From Trichormus variabilis 0441 (GTDB lineage Bacteria; Cyanobacteriota; Cyanobacteriia; Cyanobacteriales; Nostocaceae): a stretch of DNA of 64,000 nucleotides. How positions within the stretch are numbered: position 1 is the stretch's first letter; the number at the start of each line of letters is the position of its first letter. The translations under genes and the position numbers were made by a program. Shown piece by piece: positions 25,979 to 33,248 of the stretch. The DNA lies in the NCBI RefSeq assembly GCF_009856605.1, contig NZ_CP047242.1, positions 3,416,001 through 3,480,000 of the forward strand, read 5' to 3'. Under the pieces are notes generated by a model, which was not told where the DNA came from, ran no database searches, and saw nothing but the letters and a program-made list of their open reading frames with translations.

Positions 25979-26354
25979 ATTTGTTCTCGATGCCTCTGCT
26001 GTTTTAGCGTTGCTTAATCAAGAAACTGGCAGCGAAGAAATTTTGCAGTTGATTGACAATGCAGCAATTAGTACTGTCAACCTATCCGAAGTTATAGCAA
26101 AGCTGGCAGAAGCCGGAATTCCTGAAGACGAGATTAAGCAGATTCTCTTTCATCTCAATCTTGAGGTGATTCTTTTTAACCAAGAACAAGCATTGAAGGC
26201 GGGAATGATGCGTCCAGCTACTAAATCGATTGGGCTATCATTTGAAGATCGGGCTTGTCTGGCTTTAGGTGTTATTCTCAACCAGCCTGTTATCACAACT
26301 GATCGTTTGTGGAGTAACCTGAATTTGGGAATTGAGATTCGAGTAGTACGTTAG
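25971..26354 (+). CDS. Type II toxin, PIN-domain ribonuclease (VapC family)
   Basis: The 127-residue protein starts at GTG 25971 inside the antitoxin gene. PIN-domain acidic residues are visible: Asp in FVLDASAVLALL, Glu in STVNLSEVIAKL, and Asp in LSFEDRACLALG and ITTDRLWSNL. VapC toxins cleave tRNA or rRNA and are held inactive by VapB. All motifs are intact, so the toxin may be functional. Confidence 0.9.
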   Translation: MSEFVLDASAVLALLNQETGSEEILQLIDNAAISTVNLSEVIAKLAEAGIPEDEIKQILFHLNLEVILFNQEQALKAGMMRPATKSIGLSFEDRACLALGVILNQPVITTDRLWSNLNLGIEIRVVR

Positions 26355-26495
26355 CGCATTGATGTAGATGCTCATAGATAACCCTATACCCAAATTAGGC
26401 ATAGTTTCCTACTGTAGGATGTTTTGAGTCTCTGCGTCCGTTCCCTAACTACTACAATAAAAATATATATCGGAATATTTTGATTAATTTGCTCT

Positions 26496-27590
26496 ATGTC
26501 AGTTTTAGCAGCGATCGCAGTCTTGGCGGTATTAATCTTGGTACACGAGTTGGGGCATTTTGTCGCCGCACGTTCTCAAGGTATTCATGTGAACCGCTTT
26601 TCGTTAGGATTTGGGCCTGTTCTGTGGAAGTACCAAGGTGCGGAAACTGAGTATGCTATCCGGGCTTTTCCCTTGGGTGGATTTGTCGGCTTTCCCGATG
26701 ATGACCCCGATAGCGATATTCCCCCCAATGACCCGAATTTGCTGCGTAACCGTCCTATTTTAGATCGGGCGATCGTTATCAGTGCAGGTGTCATCGCTAA
26801 TTTAATTTTTGCTTATATGCTGCTGGTAGCCCAGGTGGGCTTTGTTGGTATTGGACAAGCCAGTCAGCCAGGGGTTTCCATCCAACAGTTAGCGCCAGAG
26901 GTGAGTGCTGTTGCTACTAATGCTGGACTGAAACCAGGAGATGTAATTCTCTCCGCTAATCAAAAAGAATTTGGCACTTCCTTACAAGAAATAGAGGCTT
27001 TAAGAGACATCATTAAGAATAGCCCTGGTAAGTCTATTCAACTCCAGGTTGCGCGTGGAGACGAAAGGCTATCAGTTAATGTTATCCCCGAAGCCAAACC
27101 AGCCGGGGGAAGTATCGGGATTGGTCTGGCACCTAACGGCAAAGTAGAACGCCGTCCAGTTAGTCTGGACAAAGCTTTCAGCGTTGGCGCTAGCGAATTT
27201 CAACGCATTGTTGTCATGACCTTTAAAGGCTTTGGACAACTAATTACTAATTTTGGTGAAACAGCAGGTCAAGTCGCAGGCCCCATCAAGATTGTGGAAA
27301 TTGGCGCTAACATTGCCCAAAACGATACAGCTAGTTTATTCTTCTTTGCTGCTTTAATTAGCATTAACTTAGCAATCATCAATATTTTGCCACTTCCCGC
27401 TTTGGACGGTGGACAATTAGCGTTTTTACTGATTGAAGGTTTGCGAGGGAAGCCTTTACCCAACCGAATTCAAGAAGGTGTAATGCAGACTGGTCTAGTA
27501 TTACTCTTAGGGCTGGGAATTTTTCTGATTGTGAAAGAAACCACCCAGTTAACTACCCAATTGGAGTGGGTGCAGAAATTGTTCCAGTGA
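26496..27590 (+). CDS. rseP: Site-2-type intramembrane metalloprotease (RseP/M50)
   Basis: The 364-residue membrane protease has the zinc motif HELGH at residues 17-21 in the first helix and the second metal site LPALDGGQ near 302. A PDZ domain lies at about 125-205 (GLKPGDVILSANQKEF). Transmembrane helices lie near 1-20, 95-115, 285-305 and 335-350. S2P proteases cleave membrane-bound anti-sigma factors or transcription factors. It is followed by nth with a 4-base overlap (GTGA). Confidence 0.93.
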   Translation: MSVLAAIAVLAVLILVHELGHFVAARSQGIHVNRFSLGFGPVLWKYQGAETEYAIRAFPLGGFVGFPDDDPDSDIPPNDPNLLRNRPILDRAIVISAGVIANLIFAYMLLVAQVGFVGIGQASQPGVSIQQLAPEVSAVATNAGLKPGDVILSANQKEFGTSLQEIEALRDIIKNSPGKSIQLQVARGDERLSVNVIPEAKPAGGSIGIGLAPNGKVERRPVSLDKAFSVGASEFQRIVVMTFKGFGQLITNFGETAGQVAGPIKIVEIGANIAQNDTASLFFFAALISINLAIINILPLPALDGGQLAFLLIEGLRGKPLPNRIQEGVMQTGLVLLLGLGIFLIVKETTQLTTQLEWVQKLFQ

Positions 27591-28258
27591 GTACTACTAC
27601 CCGTAAATCACCTTCTAAAAAGCAACGGGCGTTAGAAGTTCTCTCTCGCCTGAAGCGTCTTTATCCCGATGCCACCTGCTCCTTAAATTACACCACAACA
27701 GTACAGTTGCTGGTGGCAACTATTCTCTCAGCCCAGTGTACGGATGAGCGAGTCAATCTAGTTACACCAGCTTTATTTAGCCGCTTTCCTGATGCGCCTA
27801 GTCTAGCGAATGCGGATTTAACAGAGTTAGAAAACTTGGTACGTTCCACAGGGTTTTATCGCAATAAAGCCAAAAATATTCAAGCCGCCTGTCGCATGAT
27901 TGTTAGTGAGTATAACTCTGTGGTTCCCAACACAATGGAACAGTTGCTTAAACTGCCTGGTGTGGCGAGAAAAACGGCAAATGTGGTTTTAGCTCATGCC
28001 TATGGTATCAATGCTGGGGTGACAGTAGATACCCATGTGAAGCGCCTCAGCCAACGCTTAGGTTTAACTAAATATCCAGACCCCGTTCACATTGAACAGG
28101 ATTTAATGAAATTACTGCCCCAACCAGATTGGGAAAATTGGTCAATTCGGCTAATTTATCACGGTCGCGCTGTCTGTAAAGCCCGTTCTCCTGTATGTGA
28201 GGCTTGCGAATTGGCGGATTTATGTCCGTCTGTCACGAAAACAATTATTGTTGGGTAG
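27587..28258 (+). CDS. nth: Endonuclease III
   Basis: Nth is a bifunctional DNA glycosylase/AP lyase for oxidised pyrimidines. I start at GTG 27587, which overlaps the rseP stop as GTGA and gives 223 residues; a GTG at 27566 would add seven residues. Signatures are SAQCTDERVN, the HhH motif LPGVARKTANVVLAHAYG with the catalytic Lys, the Asp in VDTHVKRL, and the 4Fe-4S ligands C-x6-C-x2-C-x5-C near the C-terminus (CKARSPVCEACELADLC). Confidence 0.96.
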   Translation: MSTTTRKSPSKKQRALEVLSRLKRLYPDATCSLNYTTTVQLLVATILSAQCTDERVNLVTPALFSRFPDAPSLANADLTELENLVRSTGFYRNKAKNIQAACRMIVSEYNSVVPNTMEQLLKLPGVARKTANVVLAHAYGINAGVTVDTHVKRLSQRLGLTKYPDPVHIEQDLMKLLPQPDWENWSIRLIYHGRAVCKARSPVCEACELADLCPSVTKTIIVG

Positions 28259-28294
28259 TACCGCAAGGCGGAAGTCATTAGTCATTAGTTACTT

Positions 28295-28356
28295 CCCCTA
28301 TACCCTTACACCCCTATACCCCCAACCCCTTGATTTTACTTTTCATCAGTAAGTCA
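28295..28356. repeat. MITE-like element, right-end fragment
   Basis: The C-rich CCCCTATACCCTTACACCCC tract, CCTTGATTTTACTTTTCA and AGTAAGTCAC match the right half of the element at 1814-1946. The left half is missing. Confidence 0.6.
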
Positions 28357-28428
28357 CACAAAAATAGAGGCGATTAGCCTTTAGTAAATGTAGAATGGAA
28401 AATGCTGTCAAAATTGTTGAATTAATTT

Positions 28429-28731
28429 ATGGCAAAAAAGAGTATGATTGAGCGCGAGAAAAAACGCGCTAAGTTGGTAGAAAAGTATTCTGCAAAGCGG
28501 GAAGCTCTGTTAGAGGAGTTCAGAACTACAGAATCTCCTCTAGAGAAGTTAGAAATTCACCGACAAATCCAACAGCTACCCCGTAACAGTGCGCCTAATC
28601 GTCGCCGTAACCGTTGCTGGGTGACTGGTCGTCCTAGAGGTGTTTATCGTGACTTTGGGCTATCTCGGAACGTCCTGCGGGAATGGGCGCACGAAGGTCT
28701 TTTACCTGGAGTTGTTAAGTCTAGCTGGTAG
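28429..28731 (+). CDS. rpsN: 30S ribosomal protein S14
   Basis: The 100-residue protein is the long, zinc-free form of S14, with [40 protein letters not shown] and the conserved C-terminus [20 protein letters not shown], ending KSSW. It stands alone rather than in the spc operon, as is usual for cyanobacterial rpsN. Confidence 0.97.
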   Translation: MAKKSMIEREKKRAKLVEKYSAKREALLEEFRTTESPLEKLEIHRQIQQLPRNSAPNRRRNRCWVTGRPRGVYRDFGLSRNVLREWAHEGLLPGVVKSSW

Positions 28732-28786
28732 TCAACGGTCAACGGTCAACAGTTTTATACTATTGACTATTGACTATGGACTGGCT

Positions 28787-29116
28787 TTATTGCCCACAAC
28801 AATGGTCTATACCTAGACTCTCTAAGAGTAGATCGCTGACGGCGTTGGCGATCGCAAACTCTCCATAAAAGCTTTTAGAAAAATCAAAGGCCTGCATCTC
28901 TGTGACAATAGCAATCACCAGAGAACCAAGGTCATTCTCGCCTTCCATCCTTTGGCGAACAAAGATTTGTGCAGCACGTTGAGCAATTTTTTGGTTAACT
29001 GCTTCGGGAATAAATTCTCTATCGAGCCAGCTTAGTAAAGACTCCTGCAACCATTGACCTTCAAGGTTAGGATTTGCGGCTGGTGGTAGGGTGATAGGTG
29101 GTATCGGTTGTGTCAT
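28787..29116 (-). CDS. Conserved cyanobacterial protein, unknown function
   Basis: The 109-residue protein is soluble and helical, with a Pro-rich N-terminus (PIPPITLPPAANP) and LSWLDREFIPEAVNQKIAQRA, IFVRQRMEGENDLGSLVIAI and NAVSDLLLESLGI. There is no signal peptide or membrane helix. It lies tail-to-tail with rpsN and head-to-head with aat, 107 bases apart. I do not recognise a domain. Confidence 0.7.
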   Translation of the reverse strand: MTQPIPPITLPPAANPNLEGQWLQESLLSWLDREFIPEAVNQKIAQRAAQIFVRQRMEGENDLGSLVIAIVTEMQAFDFSKSFYGEFAIANAVSDLLLESLGIDHCCGQ

Positions 29117-29223
29117 CTGTTTTTCACCGCAGAGGAATATTATGGAGAGTGCAGAGGAGCGCCAAGTATGAGTAACAACATCAGAGCGCGTTCCTCTGAT
29201 ATTTTTTATTTGTAGTTTTATCT

Positions 29224-29799
29224 ATGCAATATGATATCGCCTCTATTATTCAAGGCTACGCTCAAGGCTATTTTCTCATGGCTGACGACAATGATTGCCT
29301 GGGATGGTATGGAAGCCGCGATCGCACTTTGATTCCCTTAGATGAGCGATTTCGCTATCCTAAGTCTTTACAGCGTGTTTTAAACCAAGAAAGGTTTACA
29401 GTGGCAATTAACCGCGATTTTGCAGCTGTAGTGGCTGGTTGTGCTAACAGAGAAAGTACTTGGATTTCTCAGGAATTGCAAGAAATTTACTGGCTACTAC
29501 ACCAGACGGGTTACGCCTACAGTTTTGAAACATGGCAAGGTGAAGAACTAGCAGGCGGGATTTTAGGTATTGTCATTGGCGGTGCTTTTATAGGCGAATC
29601 GATGTTTTACCGCATTCCCGAAGGCTCTAAAGTAGCGATGGTAAAATTAGTAGAAAGATTACGCCAAAGGGAATTTGTTATGTTTGACGCGCAAATGATG
29701 AATCCCCACCTAGAAAGATTCGGCGCTTACCGTATTAAAGATAAAGAATATAAAACTCTACTAGAAAAAGCACTGCTAAGTTCTAGTACTCTAATTTAG
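29224..29799 (+). CDS. aat: Leucyl/phenylalanyl-tRNA-protein transferase
   Basis: Aat transfers Leu or Phe from tRNA to N-terminal basic residues, marking proteins for the N-end-rule Clp pathway. The 191-residue protein has [24 protein letters not shown], the central [20 protein letters not shown] followed by [19 protein letters not shown], and [18 protein letters not shown]. These match the family catalytic GNAT-like core. It is slightly short at the N-terminus compared with enterobacterial Aat, as usual for cyanobacteria. Confidence 0.93.
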   Translation: MQYDIASIIQGYAQGYFLMADDNDCLGWYGSRDRTLIPLDERFRYPKSLQRVLNQERFTVAINRDFAAVVAGCANRESTWISQELQEIYWLLHQTGYAYSFETWQGEELAGGILGIVIGGAFIGESMFYRIPEGSKVAMVKLVERLRQREFVMFDAQMMNPHLERFGAYRIKDKEYKTLLEKALLSSSTLI

Positions 29800-29820
29800 C
29801 TGAACTGAGGTGAATTCAGC

Positions 29821-29866
29821 AATTACCAATTACCCATTACCCATTATTAATTACCCATTACCCCTG
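29821..29866. repeat. STRR-type array (ATTACCC/ATTACCA)
   Basis: Heptamers of the ATTACCC type repeat about six times with one TATTAATT interruption. Confidence 0.7.
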
Positions 29867-29949
29867 TACTTTTTTCTACGCTTTTGGATGGATGAATGAC
29901 TGTATACGGTTAAGTAGAAATTAATTATAAACTTACTGAGGGTGAATCA

Positions 29950-30189
29950 ATGACTACAGATAATGGACATTCTCAAGAACCTATTAGCAACTTAGAGTAT
30001 GACTTTCTCACCGTGCTGCAAAACAAAGCTGAAGCAGTCAGAGCTTATGAAACTTATATAGAAGATGCACAAGCTGCTAACTCTCAACCTTGTGTTGATT
30101 TATTCCAAAAACTTCGTCAATCTGAGATCGAGCAAGCACAAGAAATTCGTCATCATCTGCAAGAAGTAATGCAGCACGGTAAGATGTAA
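29950..30189 (+). CDS. Small helical conserved protein (79 aa)
   Basis: The protein is two predicted amphipathic helices, FLTVLQNKAEAVRAYETYIED and CVDLFQKLRQSEIEQAQEIRH (each quoted as read, approximately 20 residues). The Glu and His spacing (E...H) is reminiscent of half a ferritin-like bundle, so it could dimerise into a four-helix bundle. This is inference; I do not recognise the family. A weak GAGGG site lies 8 bases before the ATG. Confidence 0.65.
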   Translation: MTTDNGHSQEPISNLEYDFLTVLQNKAEAVRAYETYIEDAQAANSQPCVDLFQKLRQSEIEQAQEIRHHLQEVMQHGKM

Positions 30190-30198
30190 AATTCAATG

Positions 30199-30235
30199 GT
30201 AATAGGTAATAGGTAATAGGTAATAGGTAATAGGT
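30199..30235. repeat. STRR heptamer array (GTAATAG)
   Basis: Five uninterrupted copies of GTAATAG lie 9 bases after the preceding stop codon. Confidence 0.85.
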
Positions 30236-30271
30236 GAATTGTCGATTACTTATTACTATTCATAAAAATTA

Positions 30272-30292
30272 GTAGGGTGGGCATTGCCCACC
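30272..30292. repeat. Short palindrome related to the GTGGGCATTGCCCAC repeat family
   Basis: GTAGGGTGGGCATTGCCCAC shows GTGGGCA/TGCCCAC inverted arms. It matches the ends of the larger repeats at 37579-37655 and 59803-59880 and may be a solo fragment of that family. Confidence 0.6.
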
Positions 30293-30400
30293 TTATCAAT
30301 ATCAATTTTCTATGAAGTTGCATCAAATAAATGATCTAGAGACGTTGCATACAACATCTCTACAGTACAGAATAAAGTGCATTTTAATCAAGAAACAGTA

Positions 30401-31258
30401 TCAGCTATTATTTTTAATAATTGGTAATGATTGAAATTGAGACGCTTGAACTGAAAAATCACAAATTGATTGAAATGGACAAAAACGGCAGTGATAACCA
30501 GGATTGGGTGGAAATATTTCGCTAAAATCACTAGTTTCTTCCTGATATTTTTGTACATCATCCTGGTGTTTTTTGGCTATATTGATTAACTCAAATTTCA
30601 AATCTTCTAATTCATTTCTTTTAAGGCTAATTAACTCTGATTCTTGTCCGAGTTCTAAATTATAAAATGAGGCGACAGCTTCTTTACCTGGGTAAAGGTA
30701 ATTAGCAGCTAATAAATAAACGAAAGCTTGTCTTTTATCAAAAGCTGCTTTACCAGTTTTGAAATCTAAAATATGCAGGGTGTGATGGTTATCAGACTCG
30801 ATAAAGACGCAATCCATCGCTGCATATAAGCGAAAACGGTCATCTTTCTGTTCGATTAAAATTGGCTTGGGAAAACCTTCATCACCGCGAGTCAATTGCA
30901 GAATTTTTTTACCTAATAATAACGGTGCATTGTAGTATTTTTTCAAAATTTGCAACACCCGTTGTTGAACTTGCATTGTGGAGTTGCTTAGTTTCAACAA
31001 CTGTGCCACTTGTTCAACTCCATCGGAACGGGTTAACAAATGTCGATTATGATGAAATTCATAAACACCTTTTTGGGCTAGTATCCCAATGCGCTGAGGT
31101 GGAGTAGCATTCCCTAGCAGTGCTTTGACTTGTGGTTCGTTTTGACGCGCCTTGATAAACCCCCGTCTCATCTGGCAATGCCAACGTTCTTGCCCCACAG
31201 CAGGGGCAACTAAAGACCAGAGGTGATAACTAACAAAAAGTCGATCGGGGGTTGACAT
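30401..31258 (-). CDS. PD-(D/E)XK exonuclease-like protein with Cas4/AddB-type iron-sulfur cysteines
   Basis: The 285-residue protein has a RecB/Cas4-type nuclease core: Asp149 in AAMDCVF and Asp165-x-Lys167 in ILDFKTGKA, with the downstream Q-x3-Y motif helix RQAFVYLLAANY. Four cysteines (Cys28 far upstream and Cys257, Cys260, Cys266 at the end, in CRFCPFQSIC) reproduce the iron-sulfur staple of Cas4 and AddB nucleases. Such proteins degrade or trim DNA ends. No cas genes or CRISPR arrays are nearby, so it is probably a housekeeping or repair nuclease of cyanobacteria. Confidence 0.85.
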   Translation of the reverse strand: MSTPDRLFVSYHLWSLVAPAVGQERWHCQMRRGFIKARQNEPQVKALLGNATPPQRIGILAQKGVYEFHHNRHLLTRSDGVEQVAQLLKLSNSTMQVQQRVLQILKKYYNAPLLLGKKILQLTRGDEGFPKPILIEQKDDRFRLYAAMDCVFIESDNHHTLHILDFKTGKAAFDKRQAFVYLLAANYLYPGKEAVASFYNLELGQESELISLKRNELEDLKFELINIAKKHQDDVQKYQEETSDFSEIFPPNPGYHCRFCPFQSICDFSVQASQFQSLPIIKNNS

Positions 31259-31363
31259 TGGTCAAGAGCAGTGAGAAAAAATACGGTGAAGGATGCTTGC
31301 GACTACGCACGCTTTGCGGGAAGCTTCCTATAGTGGTCAAATAGATGGGGGACAGTAGCAAAC

Positions 31364-32791
31364 ATGAGCGCTAGTAGCAATTCCAGCAAGATAAAATTTG
31401 GTACTGATGGATGGAGAGGCATTATTGCCGATGACTTCACTTTTCCCAATGTGCGAAAAGTGACAAGAGCGATCGCCAGTTATCTGGAAACAGCCTACAC
31501 GAAAGATAGACCAGTTCTGATTGCCTACGATACTCGTTTTTTAGCTGATCAGTTTGCCCAGACAGCAGCTCAAGTCTTGGCTGACTTGGGCTGGAATGTC
31601 AAAATCACTGATCGGGATTGCCCCACACCAGTAATTGCCTATAATGCCCGTCACCTGAATTCGGCTGGGGCATTGATGTTTACGGCTAGTCATAATCCAG
31701 CACCTTATTGTGGAATTAAATATATCCCTGATTATGCTGGGCCTGCCACTCCAGAAATTACTGATACTATTGTGGCAAATATTGAAAGTGCATCGGATGA
31801 ATTGCCAAGTGGCAAGCCATCGGGGTCAATTTCTACTTTTGATCCCAAACCAGACTATCTCCAGTTTATTTACACATTGTTAGATGTAGAAAAAATTAAA
31901 AGCGCCCAACTTAAAGTCAAGTATGATGCGTTATATTCTACATCCCGTGGCTATTTAGATGAAGTATTGATAGAAAGTGGCACTCAATTAGAAAGTTTCC
32001 ACACTTGGCGGGATGTCCTATTTGGCGGGGGAATGCCTGAACCAAAAGGAGAACAGCTAGTGGAATTAGTCGAAGCTGTCCGCCGAGATCATGCAGATTT
32101 GGGACTAGCGACAGATGGCGATAGCGATCGCTTTGGCATTGTAGATGAGTTAGGTAACGTCCTCACCCCCAATACTGTGCTGTTAGTCTTGGCGCGTCAT
32201 TTAATCAAAAATAAAGGCAAAACAGGGGCGATTGTCCGTACTGTGGCTACAACTCACCTGCTGGATAATTTCGCCGCTAAATACGGTTTGACGATTTATG
32301 AGACAGCCGTAGGTTTTAAATACATTGGGGAAAAAATGCGGGAAACTGCCGTGCTGATTGGTGGTGAAGAATCAGGCGGTTTAAGCATTATTGGTCATAT
32401 TCCCGAAAAAGACGGCGTTTTAGCTGATATGCTGATTGCCGAAGCGATCGCCTATGAAGGTAAGCCCCTCAGTCAATTGGTGAAGGAAGCGATCGCCGAA
32501 GCTGATGGCCCCTTGTATAACAACCGTCTTGACCTACACTTAACAGAAGCTCATAAAGTCGCCGTCATCGACTCCTTTACAAAAAATCCTCCTTCCGAGG
32601 TAGCCGGGATTAAAGTTAAGGAAGTTGGACGTAAGGACGGGATTAAGCTGTATTTAGAAGAAGGTAGCTGGGTGTTGCTGCGTCCCTCTGGTACAGAACC
32701 TTTGGTACGTGTTTACCTAGAAACCAACTCTCCTGAAAAACTCAGCAAACTAGAGCAAGAGTTAGAGAGTACGATCGCTAAGTTAGGATAA
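31364..32791 (+). CDS. Phosphoglucomutase/phosphomannomutase family protein
   Basis: The 475-residue alpha-D-phosphohexomutase has all four active-site loops: FGTDGWRGIIADDF near the N-terminus, the phosphoserine loop TASHNPAPYCGIKY, the metal loop TDGDSDRFGI, the sugar loop GGEESGGLSI, and the phosphate loop RPSGTEPLVRVY. It interconverts hexose 1- and 6-phosphates. Substrate choice (glucose versus mannose) cannot be read from these motifs, so I give no symbol. It stands alone, with the divergent nuclease gene upstream. Confidence 0.93.
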   Translation: MSASSNSSKIKFGTDGWRGIIADDFTFPNVRKVTRAIASYLETAYTKDRPVLIAYDTRFLADQFAQTAAQVLADLGWNVKITDRDCPTPVIAYNARHLNSAGALMFTASHNPAPYCGIKYIPDYAGPATPEITDTIVANIESASDELPSGKPSGSISTFDPKPDYLQFIYTLLDVEKIKSAQLKVKYDALYSTSRGYLDEVLIESGTQLESFHTWRDVLFGGGMPEPKGEQLVELVEAVRRDHADLGLATDGDSDRFGIVDELGNVLTPNTVLLVLARHLIKNKGKTGAIVRTVATTHLLDNFAAKYGLTIYETAVGFKYIGEKMRETAVLIGGEESGGLSIIGHIPEKDGVLADMLIAEAIAYEGKPLSQLVKEAIAEADGPLYNNRLDLHLTEAHKVAVIDSFTKNPPSEVAGIKVKEVGRKDGIKLYLEEGSWVLLRPSGTEPLVRVYLETNSPEKLSKLEQELESTIAKLG

Positions 32792-32851
32792 GAATCTCAA
32801 GCGCAGATGAACGCCTGTGTTCATCTGCGTGTATTTGTGGTTCGTGGTTTT

Positions 32852-33124
32852 ATGAAAACTTTGGCACCTTTTTTCACATCTTTAGTTGTAGCAGTTTGGG
32901 TAGTGGCGATCGCCATTATTTCCGTCCAAAATTTCGAGCCAGTATCTTTAAAATTCTTAACATTCCAATCAATTAAAATCCCATTTGGTATAGTGCTGGC
33001 TTTTAGTGCTGGTGTGGGATTTGTTGGTGTGGCTATTCTACAGCCACTCTGGGGTCTTTCCGGTTCGGGTAACTCTCGTTTAGAAGAAGACGCAGAATTT
33101 TTCGTTGATGATGAAGATTTTTAA
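32852..33124 (+). CDS. LapA-domain small membrane protein
   Basis: I start at ATG 32852 (MKTLAPFFTS), giving 90 residues. Two helices (about 8-28 and 45-68) flank the LapA/DUF1049 pattern ISVQNFEPVSLKFL and SIKIPFGIVLAFSAG, and the tail is acidic (EEDAEFFVDDEDF). Relatives are small inner-membrane proteins of unclear role. It lies 60 bases downstream of the phosphohexomutase gene. Confidence 0.82.
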   Translation: MKTLAPFFTSLVVAVWVVAIAIISVQNFEPVSLKFLTFQSIKIPFGIVLAFSAGVGFVGVAILQPLWGLSGSGNSRLEEDAEFFVDDEDF

Positions 33125-33234
33125 CGATAGAAAATGAGTATGATTTGATTATTTTGCAGAATATTACATACTAATATTCTGGTTGATTTTGGGAATTATA
33201 ACTCTACATTAAGGATTTATCCCAAAAGCGACAC

Positions 33235-33240
33235 AGGAGG
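33235..33240 (+). promoter_or_regulatory. Perfect Shine-Dalgarno AGGAGG
   Basis: AGGAGG lies 8 bases before ATG 33249 and sets the start of the DUF262 gene. It is one of the few consensus sites in the window. Confidence 0.75.
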
Positions 33241-33248
33241 CATCATCG

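Noticed and set aside
27566..27586. Upstream GTG as start of nth
   Set aside because: The GTG at 27587 gives a GTGA overlap with rseP and a normal family length.
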